NCBI RefSeq assembly: GCF_900184245.1
Contig: NZ_FXXB01000008.1
Coordinates: 248,001-312,000, forward strand
Direction of reading: 5' to 3'
Source: Brachybacterium massiliense
Lineage (GTDB): Bacteria > Actinomycetota > Actinomycetes > Actinomycetales > Dermabacteraceae
Length of the DNA: 64,000 nucleotides
Shown: in pieces, positions 33,139-43,701 of the stretch
Numbering within the stretch: the first letter of the stretch is position 1
How the letters are laid out: every line of letters begins with the position of its first letter
Made by a program: the position numbers and the translations under genes
The notes under the pieces: generated by a model
What the model saw: the letters and a program-made list of their open reading frames with translations, nothing else
The model's database searches: none
What the model was told of the DNA's origin: nothing

Positions 33139-33996
33139 TCACCGACCGAGGTGCGAGCTCATCGCCTTGCGCTGCCAGAACACGACCGCGCTCGCCGCGG
33201 CGACATTCAGGGAGTCCACTCCCCCAGCCATCGGGATGACGACATGCTCGTCGGCGGCACGGAGCGTCGCAGGCTTCAGCCCGTGCCCTTCAGCGCCGAG
33301 CACGAGGGCGACCTTCCGATCGGGTCCCAGGTCCACGACATCGAGCGCTGAGGCCCCCTCGCTCAGCGCGAGCGCGAGCACGTCGAAACCGGCTTCGTGC
33401 AGGAGACCCACGCCCGCGGCGGGCCAGGCCTCCAGGCGGGTCCACGGCACCTGGAAGACGGTGCCCATCGAGACCCGGATCGAACGGCGGTACAGCGGAT
33501 CCGCGCAGTGCGGGGTCACGAGCACCGCATCCACCCCGAGCGCCGCGGCGGAGCGGAACATCGCACCCACGTTGGTATGGTCCACGATGTCCTCGAGGAC
33601 CGCGACGGTGCGCGCCCCACGCAGCAGCTCCGTGACCTCCGGCAGCTGCGGGCGCTGCATCGCCGCGAGCGCGCCGCGGTGGAGGTGGAATCCGGTGAGC
33701 GTCTCGAGCAGCGACTCGGCGCCGACGTAGACCGGCACTTCCGGGAAGCGCTCGTACAGCGGCGCGAACTTCGCCAGCCACTTCTCGCTCATCAGGAAGG
33801 AGCGCGGAGCCATCCCGGCGTCCATCGCGCGGGAGATCACCTCGTAGCTCTCGGCCATGAACAGGCCGCGCTCCACCTCGACACGGGAGCGCAGGCGCAC
33901 ATCGGTCATGCGCAGATAGTCATCGAGCGCCGGATCCTCGAGATCGGCGGCGTCGTGCAGGCGGCGCAGCTGCCCCGCTGCGGAGTTCTCCTCCAC
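33139..33996 (-). CDS. TrmH/SpoU family RNA 2'-O-ribose methyltransferase
   Basis: A 285-residue SPOUT methyltransferase. An N-terminal substrate-binding domain (MTDVRLRSRVEVERGLFMAE) precedes the knotted catalytic domain. Its three SpoU motifs are NVGAMFRSAAALGVDAVLV, VALVLGAEGHGLK and VVIPMAGGVDSLNVAAASAV. The start is GTG 33996, 3 nt after the stop of the ABC ATPase gene. It should methylate a ribose in rRNA or tRNA with S-adenosylmethionine; the target position is not predictable. Confidence 0.92.
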   Translation of the reverse strand: MEENSAAGQLRRLHDAADLEDPALDDYLRMTDVRLRSRVEVERGLFMAESYEVISRAMDAGMAPRSFLMSEKWLAKFAPLYERFPEVPVYVGAESLLETLTGFHLHRGALAAMQRPQLPEVTELLRGARTVAVLEDIVDHTNVGAMFRSAAALGVDAVLVTPHCADPLYRRSIRVSMGTVFQVPWTRLEAWPAAGVGLLHEAGFDVLALALSEGASALDVVDLGPDRKVALVLGAEGHGLKPATLRAADEHVVIPMAGGVDSLNVAAASAVVFWQRKAMSSHLGR

Positions 33997-33999
33997 CGA

Positions 34000-34794
34000 T
34001 CAGTTCAGCGAGAGCGAGCGGGCGGTGAAGCGCTCCCCGCGCTGCTCGACCACCAGCGGAAGCCCGAAGGTGCGGGTGAGGTTCTGGGAGGTGAGGGTCT
34101 CACCGATCGGTCCCGCGGCGATCACGGCGCCCTCCCGCAGCAGCGCGACATGGGTGTAGCCCGGCGGGATCTCCTCGACGTGATGGGTGACCAGCACGGT
34201 CACCGGGGTCGCGGGATCCTTGGCGAGGCGGCCCAGGGTGCGCACGAGCGATTCGCGGCCACCGAGGTCAAGGCCCGCGGCGGGCTCGTCCAGCAGCAGC
34301 AGCTCGGGATCCGTCATCAGGGCGCGGGCGGCCAGCACGCGCTTGCGCTCACCGGTGGAGAGGGTGCCGAACATCCGCGGTGCGAGGTCACCGACGCCGA
34401 AGGCGGCCAGCAGGGTGCGGGCGCGCTCCAGGTCGACCTCGTCGTACTCCTCGCGCCAGCGGCCGACCACGCCGTATCCGGCGGTGACCACGACGTTCTC
34501 GGCGCTCTCCTCGACGGGGATGGTGTCGGCCAGCTCCTGGCTCGCCAGCCCGAGCAGCGGCCGCAGCTCGAAGATGTCGACCTTGCCGAGCAGCTCACCG
34601 AGGATGCCCACCTCGCCCGAGGTGGGGTGCAGGCGCGCGGCGAGCAGGCGCACCAGCGTGGACTTCCCGGCGCCGTTGGGGCCCAGCACGGCCCAGCGCT
34701 CGCCTTCTCCGATCTCGAGGGACACGCCATCGAGGATCGCGGTGCCGCTGCGGCGGACGGTGACATCGGTGAGTGAGGCTGCGAGATCGGGCAT
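34000..34794 (-). CDS. ABC transporter ATP-binding protein (ModF-like, stand-alone)
   Basis: A 264-residue ABC ATPase. Walker A is VLGPNGAGKSTLVRLL, the signature is GTLSTGERKRVLAARAL, Walker B is PELLLLDEPAAGLDLGG and the switch His is in VLVTHHVEEIPPG. The VTHHVEEIP pattern is typical of ModF-like or soluble ABC proteins. No permease gene is adjacent, so it may act without a transporter or with one elsewhere. It is transcribed just ahead of the TrmH gene. Confidence 0.9.
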   Translation of the reverse strand: MPDLAASLTDVTVRRSGTAILDGVSLEIGEGERWAVLGPNGAGKSTLVRLLAARLHPTSGEVGILGELLGKVDIFELRPLLGLASQELADTIPVEESAENVVVTAGYGVVGRWREEYDEVDLERARTLLAAFGVGDLAPRMFGTLSTGERKRVLAARALMTDPELLLLDEPAAGLDLGGRESLVRTLGRLAKDPATPVTVLVTHHVEEIPPGYTHVALLREGAVIAAGPIGETLTSQNLTRTFGLPLVVEQRGERFTARSLSLN

Positions 34795-34895
34795 GTGCCG
34801 AGCCTATCGGTTTCCCGGCCTCGTTCCGGCCCGACGAGCCGTGGCGCCGCCCATAGACTGACCGGGATCTGCACCGCCGCTCCCAGGAGGTCCAC

Positions 34896-36395
34896 GTGGC
34901 GCATCGGCCCGTCTCCCTGCACGCCCCGCGCGGCTCGGTCGCGGCCGACGCGATCCGGGAGGGCATCGATGCGCTCCTGGCCGATCACGACGGCGGAACA
35001 CCGCTGAGCTTCCCGTCCGAGGTGCTCGCCGCCGCCGAGCGCGCCGCGGCCCGCGATCTCTCCGAGACCGAGCACATCGACCGCATCGAGGTCCCCTTCG
35101 TGACCCTCGATCCCGCGAGCTCGACCGACCTCGACCAGGCGATGCATCTCGAGCGCACCGACAGCGGCTACCGGGTGCTGTACGCGATCGCGGACGTGCC
35201 CTGGTTCGTGGCGCTGGACGGGCCGATCGATCGCGAGGCGAGGCGCCGCGGCGAGACGCTCTACCTGCCGGATCGGCGGATCCCGCTGCATCCGGAGGTG
35301 CTCTCCGAGGGCGCGGCCTCCCTGCTGCCCGAGCAGACCACCCCCGCTTTCGTGTGGGTGCTGGATCTGGACGAGGCCGGGGAGGTGCGCGGCATCGGCC
35401 TCGAGCGCTCGCTGATCCGCTCCGTCGAGAAGCTCGCCTACGACCAGGTGCAGGAGGACCTCGACCGTGGCGAGGGCCATCCCATGATGCGGCTGCTCCA
35501 GCAGATCGGGGCGCTGCGCACCGAGCTCGAGGCGCAGCGCGGCGGGGCGAGCCTGAACGTGCCCGAGCAGGAGGTCGAGGTCGAGGGCGACCTGGTGCGC
35601 CTGCGCTGGCGGCGCCCCAACCCCATCGAGGACGCGAACGCGCAGATCTCCCTGATGACGGGTATGGCCGCGGCCTCGCTGATGCTCGAGCACGGCGCCG
35701 GGATCCTCCGCACGATGCCCGCCGCGGAGCCGTCGGCCGTGGAGCGGTTCCGCCACCAGAGCCGGGCGCTCGGCGTGCCCTGGGAGGAGGGCCAGAGCTA
35801 CGGGGCGTTCCTGCGCTCGCTGGACTGGCGCGAGCCCGCGCATCTGGCGCTGCTGAACCTCGCCACCTCCCTGTTCCGCGGAGCGTCCTATGCGGCGTTC
35901 TCCTCGCCGCAGGAGGTGCCGGAGGATCCGGCCCAGGCCGCGATCGCCGCGCCCTACGCCCACACCACCGCCCCGCTGCGCCGCCTGGTGGATCGCTTCG
36001 TGCTGATGGTCTGCCACGACCACGTGCGCGGCAGGCGCCCCGCTCCGGAGCTGTTGGCGGCGATGGCTCTGATCCCCGAGGCGATGCAGGAGACCGGTGC
36101 CCGGGCCGGGAACCTCGAACGGGCGGCGATCGAGCTGGTCGAGACCGCTGCTCTGGTTGCCTGGGAGGGCGAGACCTTCGAGGCCGTGGTGATCGAGCGG
36201 CGTGAGGCGAGCACGTCCAAGGACGGCAACGGCGGTGCGCCCACCCGGGTCGAGGTGCAGCTGACCGATCCGCCGGTGACGGCCTGGGTGCCGATGGACG
36301 CCGCTGCGGGCGAGCTGGTGCGGGTGCGGCTGGAGAGCGTGGATGCCGGTGCCCGGCGGGCGGCGTTCGTCCCGGCCGACGGCGGTGCCTCGTGA
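34896..36395 (+). CDS. RNB-domain ribonuclease (RNase II/R family, short form)
   Basis: A 499-residue RNB protein. The catalytic centre VTLDPASSTDLDQAMHLERT holds the clustered Asp residues, and HTTAPLRRLVDRFVLMVCHD is the conserved C-terminal RNB motif. Separate cold-shock and S1 domains of full RNase R are absent apart from a short C-terminal beta region, as in compact actinobacterial members. GTG 34896 has AGGAGG 5 nt upstream; TAGACT at 34854-34859 is a likely -10 box. It degrades RNA 3' to 5'. The next gene overlaps its stop. Confidence 0.92.
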   Translation: MAHRPVSLHAPRGSVAADAIREGIDALLADHDGGTPLSFPSEVLAAAERAAARDLSETEHIDRIEVPFVTLDPASSTDLDQAMHLERTDSGYRVLYAIADVPWFVALDGPIDREARRRGETLYLPDRRIPLHPEVLSEGAASLLPEQTTPAFVWVLDLDEAGEVRGIGLERSLIRSVEKLAYDQVQEDLDRGEGHPMMRLLQQIGALRTELEAQRGGASLNVPEQEVEVEGDLVRLRWRRPNPIEDANAQISLMTGMAAASLMLEHGAGILRTMPAAEPSAVERFRHQSRALGVPWEEGQSYGAFLRSLDWREPAHLALLNLATSLFRGASYAAFSSPQEVPEDPAQAAIAAPYAHTTAPLRRLVDRFVLMVCHDHVRGRRPAPELLAAMALIPEAMQETGARAGNLERAAIELVETAALVAWEGETFEAVVIERREASTSKDGNGGAPTRVEVQLTDPPVTAWVPMDAAAGELVRVRLESVDAGARRAAFVPADGGAS

Positions 36396-37177
36396 GCGAG
36401 GCCGCAGCGGGCAGGGAGCTGGTCGCGCTCCCCCGCGCCGCGGTGCTGATGCTGTGGACCGCCGCCTACCTGCGCGGTGATCTCGGCCCCGATGATGCCG
36501 CGCAGATGAGCTACGGCGTGGGCCGCTCCGGCGCCAGCGGCGAAGGCGAGGACCTGTTCACCTGGATGACCCAGCTGCGTCGGCTGCCGCTCGCGCAGCT
36601 GCGCCTTGTGCTCCCGGCACCGGGCCGGGTCGCGGGCCTGGTCGGTCCCCCGGCGGCGATCGGACCGGCGATCGACGCGGAGCAGGCGGTCGTGGTGACC
36701 GGCGCGGGGATCGCCGATCACACGCTGATCCCCGTCACCTCGCAGCTCGCCGACGGGAATCGCCCCGCCCACGCGGTCAGCTGGCTGAAGGTGCCTGCGC
36801 CCGTCGGCGCGCAGGTCCCGCCGCCCACCGGGGCCGGAGGTGCCCGCGAGGAGCTGCTGCATGCGCTGCGCCGAGCGGCGGAGGGCTCGGTCGAGCTGGA
36901 CCTGGTGCCCGAGGAGCCGGTCGAGCCCGCACGGATCCCGCCCACCTGGATCTCCACCGCGCTGCCGCGGCATCTCGAGGCCTCCTCCGCGCACCTGCTG
37001 GTGCTCGCTTCACGCACCCTGCTGCTGACCCGCGGCGAGATCGAGGAGGGACACGGGCACACGGTGCACCTGGCCGAGGCGCTCGCGCGCCGCGGCCTGC
37101 TGGACGAGCTGCACGACGCGGCGCGCGGCGCGCTGGTCGAGGTGGTCGACGCGATCGTCACCGCCGAGACGGGCTGA
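36392..37177 (+). CDS. Actinobacterial protein of unknown function coupled to the RNB ribonuclease
   Basis: A 261-residue protein whose GTG start overlaps the ribonuclease stop (GTGA), so the two are translationally coupled. It opens ELVALPRAAVLMLWTAAYLR and has an internal hydrophobic strand pattern but no transmembrane helix and no motif I can name. The C-terminal half is helical (EALARRGLLDELHDAARGAL). Coupling suggests a function tied to RNA turnover, but that is only context. It is convergent with glgA. Confidence 0.8.
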   Translation: MSEAAAGRELVALPRAAVLMLWTAAYLRGDLGPDDAAQMSYGVGRSGASGEGEDLFTWMTQLRRLPLAQLRLVLPAPGRVAGLVGPPAAIGPAIDAEQAVVVTGAGIADHTLIPVTSQLADGNRPAHAVSWLKVPAPVGAQVPPPTGAGGAREELLHALRRAAEGSVELDLVPEEPVEPARIPPTWISTALPRHLEASSAHLLVLASRTLLLTRGEIEEGHGHTVHLAEALARRGLLDELHDAARGALVEVVDAIVTAETG

Positions 37178-37204
37178 GCGCGGCCGGGCCGAGCCCGAGT
37201 GGCC

Positions 37205-38398
37205 TCAGGAGGACTGGGAGAGCACCGTCCGGTAGACGTCCAGGGTGCGCTCGGCGATCGAGGTCCAGGCGAAGTGCTCGGCCGCCCGTCGGCGCGAGGC
37301 CTCGCCCATCTGCGCGGCCCGCTGCGGATCCGAGACCATCCGCACCAGCGCATCGCGCGTGTCCGCGATGAACTTCTCCGGATCCACCGGCGTGCCGGTG
37401 CCGTCGCTGACCTGCTCCAGCGGCACCAGGTAGCCGGTCTCCCCGTCGGCCACGACCTCGGGGATGCCGCCGGTGGCGGAGGCGACCACGGGGGTGCCGC
37501 AGGCCATCGCCTCGAGGTTCACGATCCCCAGCGGCTCATAGATGCTCGGGCACGCGAAGGTGGTGGCGTGGGTGAGGATCTGGGTGAGCTCATGGCGCGG
37601 CAGCATCTCGGTGATCAGGTGCACGGTGCCGCGCGTCGTCGACAGCTCTTGGACCAGCGAGTTCACCTCCTGCGCGATCTCGGGGGTGTCCGGTGCGCCG
37701 GCGCACAGCACCACCTGGTACTCAGGCGGCAGCTCGCGCACCGCGCGCAGGAAGTAGGGCAGGCCCTTCTGCCGGGTGATGCGGCCGACGAACACGATCG
37801 TGGGCGCTTCGGGGTCGATGCCGCGGGAGGTGAGGGCGGAGGTCTCCGGGTTCGGGGCCCACTCGTCGATGTCGATGCCGTTGTGGACCACGTGGACCTT
37901 GGCCGGATCGACCGAGGGGTAGGCCCGCAGGATGTCCTCGCGCATCCCAGCCGAGACGGCGATGACGCCAGCCGCTCCCTCGTAGGCGGTGCGCTCGGCG
38001 AAGGAGCTGACCGCGTAGCCGCCGCCGAGCTGCTCGGCCTTCCAGGGCCGCAGCGGCTCGAGGGAGTGGGCCGAGAGTACGTGCGGGGCGCCGTGCAGGA
38101 GCGAGCCGATGTGGCCGGCGAAGTTCGCGTACCAGGTGTGGGAGTGCAGCAGGTCCGCGCCCTCGCAGTCCGCGGCCATCAGCAGGTCGGTGCCCAGGGT
38201 GCTGAGCGCCGCGTTGACGCCCGAGAGCTCCGACGGGGTCGAGTACGCGAAGGTGCCGGGCTCCTCGCGCTCTGCGCCGAAGGCCCGCACCCGCACGTCG
38301 ATGTGGGGGCGCAGCACCTTGGTCAGCTCGGCCACGTGCACGCCCGCGCCGCCGTAGACCTCCGGCGGGTACTCCCTCGTCAGCAGATCGACACGCAT
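37205..38398 (-). CDS. glgA: Glycogen synthase, actinobacterial GT4 type (GlgA/GlgM)
   Basis: A 397-residue GT-B glycosyltransferase. The N-terminus MRVDLLTREYPPEVYGGAGV, with H-V-A-E-L next, is diagnostic of the coryneform-type enzyme. The donor-binding GT4 part has VFVGRITRQKGLPYFLRAV and the E-x7-E motif in CPSIYEPLGIVNLEAMACG. It uses ADP-glucose to extend glycogen or, in mycobacterial relatives, to make maltose-1-phosphate. It is divergent from glgC, the ADP-glucose supplier. AAGGAGAAGGA precedes ATG 38398. Confidence 0.93.
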   Translation of the reverse strand: MRVDLLTREYPPEVYGGAGVHVAELTKVLRPHIDVRVRAFGAEREEPGTFAYSTPSELSGVNAALSTLGTDLLMAADCEGADLLHSHTWYANFAGHIGSLLHGAPHVLSAHSLEPLRPWKAEQLGGGYAVSSFAERTAYEGAAGVIAVSAGMREDILRAYPSVDPAKVHVVHNGIDIDEWAPNPETSALTSRGIDPEAPTIVFVGRITRQKGLPYFLRAVRELPPEYQVVLCAGAPDTPEIAQEVNSLVQELSTTRGTVHLITEMLPRHELTQILTHATTFACPSIYEPLGIVNLEAMACGTPVVASATGGIPEVVADGETGYLVPLEQVSDGTGTPVDPEKFIADTRDALVRMVSDPQRAAQMGEASRRRAAEHFAWTSIAERTLDVYRTVLSQSS

Positions 38399-38495
38399 GT
38401 GGGGTTCCTTCTCCTTCGGGGCGGGTGCGTCCGGGGCCGTCGCGGACGCCGGGTCCGAATGGCCGCACGCCGCGTGATGGGTGCCACGTCTGGAC

Positions 38496-38501
38496 TATCC
38501 T
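38496..38501 (+). promoter_or_regulatory. -10 box for a probably leaderless glgC transcript
   Basis: TATCCT lies exactly 6 nt before ATG 38508, and there is no ribosome-binding sequence between them. This spacing places the transcription start at or next to the ATG. A clear -35 element was not found. Confidence 0.5.
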
Positions 38502-38507
38502 CGCATC

Positions 38508-39745
<1,238 letters not shown>

Positions 39746-39749
<4 letters not shown>

Positions 39750-40402
39750 TCGGCCTGCTGGTCTCAGATGTCGACTCCACGTTCCTGACCCAGGAGGTCA
39801 TCGAGCTCGTCGCCGAGCACGCGGGCGTGCGCGAGCGGGTCGAGGAGATCACCACCGCCGCGATGCGCGGCGAGCTGGACTTCTCGCAGTCGTTGCGGGC
39901 TCGCGTGGCGCTGCTGGAGGGGCTGGACGAGTCGGTGCTCGGAAGCGTCCGGGAGATCCTGGAGCCGACGCCCGGCGCGCTCGAGCTGGTGCGGCGTGCG
40001 AAGCAGGAGGGCTGGGTGACGGCGCTGGTCTCCGGTGGCTTCCACGAGGTGATCGACGAGCTCGCCGCTGAGGCGGGCATCGACCATGTGCGTGCCAACC
40101 GCTTCGAGATCATCGACGGCCGTTTCACCGGAAAGGTCCTCGGACCGATCGTCGACGGCGTCGCCAAGCGCGAGGCCCTCGAGGAGTTCGCGGAGCTGCA
40201 CGGCGTGCCGCGCGAGCGGATCGTCGCGATGGGCGATGGGGCCAACGACCGCGAGATGCTGATCGCTGCGGGCACGGGCATCGCCTTCCGGGCGAAGCCC
40301 GCGCTGCGCGAGGTGGCCGACGTGGTGCTGGACGGCGAGTCCCTGTGGGACGCCTGGCCCCATCTCGAGGCGGCCGCCGGGAAGGTCGCGCCAACGCGCT
40401 GA
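39746..40402 (+). CDS. serB: Phosphoserine phosphatase
   Basis: A 218-residue HAD phosphatase of the SerB class. Motif I is [20 protein letters not shown], motif [14 protein letters not shown], and motif [22 protein letters not shown]. It lacks the N-terminal ACT domains of longer SerB2 proteins. The GTG start at 39746 overlaps the glgC stop (GTGA), an unusual coupling of serine synthesis with glycogen synthesis. It is followed by a strong hairpin between it and the convergent SixA gene. Confidence 0.92.
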
Positions 40403-40418
40403 GAGCGTCGGCGCGACC
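40384..40418. terminator. Bidirectional hairpin between serB and the SixA gene
   Basis: GGTCGCGCCAACGC (40384-40397) pairs with GCGTCGGCGCGACC (40405-40418) over 14 bp with one mismatch or wobble. The 7-nt loop contains the serB stop. It lies between convergent genes, so it can serve both. Confidence 0.65.
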
Positions 40419-40422
40419 GCGC

Positions 40423-40950
40423 TCAGGGGCGGACGATGGTGTGGAGGGTCAGCGACTCCTCCCGCAGGTCCTCCCAGCTGCCGAGGCTGCCCGAGAGCAC
40501 CGCCACGCCACCGGTGGGCATGCCGATCCGTGCCTGGGCGACGGAGCCGGCGTCGGAGTCGTCGTCCGCGAGCGCTGAGGTGAGGGACGAGATGGTCGGC
40601 TCGTGGCCCACCACCAGCACCACCGGGAGCCGGCCCTCGACGCCGTGCACCAGCGACAGCACCTCGGCCGTGCCGCCGGTGTAGATCTCCTCGTGGAAGG
40701 AGACCTCGCCGTCGAAGGACGGCATGCTCGAGGCCACCGCCTCCCAGGTCTGCGTGGTCCGCTGGGAATCCGAGACCAGCACTCGGGCGACCTGCACGTT
40801 CTGCGCTGCGAGGTACTCCCCCACCAGCTTCGCCTGGGTCAGGCCCTTCTCGGCCAGGGTGCGGTCGTGATCCGGCTGGCCGGATCCGCTCTCCGCCTTG
40901 CCGTGGCGCATGAGCAGCAGCAGGCGACTGTCAGGGTCGGAGGATGACAT
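40423..40950 (-). CDS. SixA-type histidine phosphatase
   Basis: A 175-residue histidine phosphatase. The RHG catalytic motif is in LLLLMRHGKAESG; the second Arg is in LVSDSQRTTQTWEAVA and the second His in VVLVVGHEPTISSLTSALAD. The length and absence of extra domains fit SixA-like phosphohistidine phosphatases. The ribosome site at ATG 40950 is weak. Substrate could be a phosphohistidine protein or a small phosphoester. Confidence 0.88.
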   Translation of the reverse strand: MSSSDPDSRLLLLMRHGKAESGSGQPDHDRTLAEKGLTQAKLVGEYLAAQNVQVARVLVSDSQRTTQTWEAVASSMPSFDGEVSFHEEIYTGGTAEVLSLVHGVEGRLPVVLVVGHEPTISSLTSALADDDSDAGSVAQARIGMPTGGVAVLSGSLGSWEDLREESLTLHTIVRP

Positions 40951-40994
40951 GGGGGTGCGTTCACGCCTTACGAGATCGATGGTGAGGGCTGGGT

Positions 40995-41720
40995 TCAGTG
41001 TCCCATGCCGAGGCCGCCGTCGACCGGGATCACGGCACCGGAGATGTAGGCCGCGTCGTCGCTCGCGAGGAAGGCGACGGCCTTGGCGACCTCGGCAGGA
41101 TCCGCGAAGCGACCGGCCGGGATGGCCTTGCGGTACGAGGCCTGGAGATCCTCGGAGAGGGCCTGGGTCATCTCGGTGTCGATGTAGCCGGGGGCCACCA
41201 CGTTCGCGGTGATGCCGCGGGAGCCGAGCTCACGGGTGAGGGCGCGCGCGATCCCGATCAGCCCGGACTTCGAGGCGGCGTAGTTGACCTGACCGGGCGA
41301 GCCGTACAGCCCCACCACGGAGCTGATCAGCACGATGCGGCCCTTCTTCTTGCGCATCATCGACTTGATCACGCGCTTGACGGTGCGGAAGGAGCCGGTG
41401 AGGTTGGTGTCGAGCACCTTCTCGAAGGAGTCGTCCCCCATCCGCAGCAGCAGCTGGTCATCGGTGATGCCGGCGTTGGCGACGAGCACCTCGATCGGGC
41501 CGTGGGCGTCCTCGACCGCCTTGATCGCGGCGTCCAGGCTCTCCCCGTCGGTGACATCCGCGGCGACGGTCAGCGCACCCTCGGGGCCGCCCTCGCCGGA
41601 GCGGCTCGTCACGGCCACCTTGTCACCGCGGCGGAGGAACTCCTCGGCGATCGAGCGGCCGATGCCTCGGTTCCCTCCGGTGATCAGGACACTGCGCGGC
41701 TCGGTGATGGCGTCGGACAT
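40995..41720 (-). CDS. fabG: 3-oxoacyl-ACP reductase (FabG-type SDR)
   Basis: A 241-residue SDR. The NADP-binding VLITGGNRGIGRSIAEEFL, NAG motif in VLVANAGITDDQLLLRM, and catalytic Ser-Tyr-Lys in IVLISSVVGLYGSPGQVNYA with ASKSG are all present. The C-terminus DPAEVAKAVAFLASDDAAYI, then GAVIPVDGGLGMGH, is the FabG type. AGGAG lies 5 nt before ATG 41720. It reduces 3-oxoacyl-ACP in fatty-acid synthesis, although isolated actinobacterial copies may serve other ketoacyl substrates. Confidence 0.9.
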   Translation of the reverse strand: MSDAITEPRSVLITGGNRGIGRSIAEEFLRRGDKVAVTSRSGEGGPEGALTVAADVTDGESLDAAIKAVEDAHGPIEVLVANAGITDDQLLLRMGDDSFEKVLDTNLTGSFRTVKRVIKSMMRKKKGRIVLISSVVGLYGSPGQVNYAASKSGLIGIARALTRELGSRGITANVVAPGYIDTEMTQALSEDLQASYRKAIPAGRFADPAEVAKAVAFLASDDAAYISGAVIPVDGGLGMGH

Positions 41721-41892
41721 ACGGACTCCTGGATGACGGTTCGGGGTGGGCGGATGATGCCACGGAGGACGGTGTCGCACGGCGCGGGCGCATGCCCGGG
41801 CGTGTGCGCGTGCTCTACGATACGGGGCGAGAGAGTGTCGGGGTCCATGGGGGGAGCCCGTCCACGCACATCGCCCCGGAAGGTGCTACCCG

Positions 41893-43701
41893 ATGGCTTA
41901 TCGCTTCAATCCTCCGCCGAACTGGCCGATCGACGATGCCAACTGGAGCCCCCCGCCCGGGTGGCAGCCGGATCCGTCGTGGGGCCCGGCCCCTGAGGGC
42001 TGGAACTTCTGGATCGCGACCGACGAGGTGCCGGCAGCGCAGCCGGCTGAGCCCGCGCAGGATGACGCCACCCACCTCGCCGCGACCGGTGAGCAGCACC
42101 ACGAGCAGGATGACGCCACGCATGTCGCCGCGACCGGTGAGGAGCCGCTCGCCGCTGAGGAGCCGCTCGCCGCCGAGCAGCCCGGCGCGGATGCTGGTGC
42201 ACAGTCCGTTGCAGAGCCTGTCACCGAGGACGCGGCCCCCGCCGCAGAGCAGGCCGAGCCGCAGATCTCCGGTCAGTACGGTGCGATGAACCCCTACGGG
42301 GCGGCCCCCGAGCAGGACGCGGAGCAGCAGCCGTCGGAGGCGCCGTCGGCCCCCGGTGTCGAGGACGACGCCACCCATGTCGCAGACTCCCAGGAGCGCG
42401 AGGGCGCCGCGGAGACGGCCGAGTACGCGGGCCCGGACCTCGAGGCCGGACTGGCGCAGCAGACGCCCTACGAGACAGGTGAGCCGGACGCTCCCGCGCA
42501 GGAGGCTCCGGAGCAGTCCGACGCGTCGCAGGACGCCGGATTCGGCGCCGCCGGTGTCGCCGCAGCAGGTGGCGTGGCAGCAGGTGGCGTGGCAGCAGGT
42601 GGCGCTGCAGGCGCTGCCGCCGCGGCAGGAGGACAGCAGGAGGCTGCCGCACCGGACTACGGCCAGGCCGCTCAGGCCCCGGGCTACGGCGAGGCGCCCT
42701 CGGCGCCCGAATACGGTCAGCAGTCCCCGGCACAGGGGTATGGCCAGCAGTCGCCCGCGCAGGGTTACGGCCAGCAGTCGCCCGCGCAGGGATACGGCCA
42801 GCAGTCCCCGGCGCAGGGTTACGGCCAGGCCTCCCCCACGCAGGCTTATGGGCAGCAGTCCCCGGCACAGGGCTATGGCCAGCAGTCTCCGGCGCAGGGT
42901 TACGGTCAGCAGTCGCCCGCGCAGGGTTACGGCCAGGGCTCGGCCTCCGACTATCCCGCCCCCGGCTACGGCCAGCAGAGCCCGGGCATGGACACCGGCT
43001 CCGAATGGACCGCATCGACCGGCGCCGGCGAGCCCCCGAAGAAGGGCATCATCGCGCGCTTCTGGTGGGTGGGCTGCCTGCTCGTGCTGCTGCTGGTGCT
43101 CGCGCTGATCGCCGTCGGCGGCATCGTGCTGCTGAACAGCGGCGGCGACGACGAGGCCGGCGGGGAGCAGAGCACCTCCCAGGAGGAGACCACCTCGGAA
43201 GAGGAGGTCACCGACGAGGAGACCACCGAGGAGGAGGCGACCGAGGAGGAGCCCGAGGCGGATATGCCCACGGACGTCTCCACCATCGATCCGGAGGCGG
43301 AGAAGGACGCGCTCAGCATCGTGGGCATGGACGGCTCCGGCACCATCGCGCTGACGATGGAATGGGTGCCCGCGAGCGAGCTCGAGTCGAGCTCCGGCGG
43401 CACCGTGGACGAGCCCGAGAACGGGGAGGAGTACCTCGTGGTGACCGCCAAGCAGGTCGTCGTCGAGGGCGAGATGAGCTTCAACCCGGCGCAGTTCGAC
43501 GTCGTCACCCCCTACGGCGGCGAGGTCGGTCCGGCGACCGCGACCTACGGCCTGAAGGGCTCCGGCACCGGCGGCCCGCTCGATTACTCCGAGGGCGAGG
43601 AGCACACCTACAAGATCCTCTTCGACGTGCGCCGTGCGGGGGACCTGACCCTCAACTACACCACCTACACCGACGACTACACCTGGGACATCCCTGCGTG
43701 A
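41893..43701 (+). CDS. Membrane-anchored low-complexity protein with YGQQSPAQG repeats
   Basis: A 602-residue protein. It opens with [20 protein letters not shown], a Pro/Trp motif shared with the next gene. Residues ~50-385 are low complexity: DDATHxAATGE repeats, a VAAGG run and eight 9-residue YGQQSPAQG units (274-345). One transmembrane helix ([20 protein letters not shown]) near 390-412 is followed by a Glu/Thr-rich acidic linker and an extracellular ~145-residue beta domain resembling the DUF4352 group. A cytoplasmic N-terminus and outside C-terminus are likely. Function unknown; the stop overlaps the next gene. Confidence 0.85.
   Translation: MAYRFNPPPNWPIDDANWSPPPGWQPDPSWGPAPEGWNFWIATDEVPAAQPAEPAQDDATHLAATGEQHHEQDDATHVAATGEEPLAAEEPLAAEQPGADAGAQSVAEPVTEDAAPAAEQAEPQISGQYGAMNPYGAAPEQDAEQQPSEAPSAPGVEDDATHVADSQEREGAAETAEYAGPDLEAGLAQQTPYETGEPDAPAQEAPEQSDASQDAGFGAAGVAAAGGVAAGGVAAGGAAGAAAAAGGQQEAAAPDYGQAAQAPGYGEAPSAPEYGQQSPAQGYGQQSPAQGYGQQSPAQGYGQQSPAQGYGQASPTQAYGQQSPAQGYGQQSPAQGYGQQSPAQGYGQGSASDYPAPGYGQQSPGMDTGSEWTASTGAGEPPKKGIIARFWWVGCLLVLLLVLALIAVGGIVLLNSGGDDEAGGEQSTSQEETTSEEEVTDEETTEEEATEEEPEADMPTDVSTIDPEAEKDALSIVGMDGSGTIALTMEWVPASELESSSGGTVDEPENGEEYLVVTAKQVVVEGEMSFNPAQFDVVTPYGGEVGPATATYGLKGSGTGGPLDYSEGEEHTYKILFDVRRAGDLTLNYTTYTDDYTWDIPA
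42712..42927 (+). repeat. Eight tandem 27-bp coding repeats
   Basis: Eight in-frame 27-bp units, each encoding YGQQSPAQG (unit 5 is YGQASPTQA), lie head to tail without spacers. Synonymous changes between units show the repeats are under protein-level constraint or were generated by slippage at different times. They are part of the gene and are not a CRISPR array. Confidence 0.9.

Noticed and set aside
42712..42927. Regular repeats that could suggest a CRISPR array
   Set aside because: Units are 27 bp without spacers and stay in frame within a protein-coding gene.
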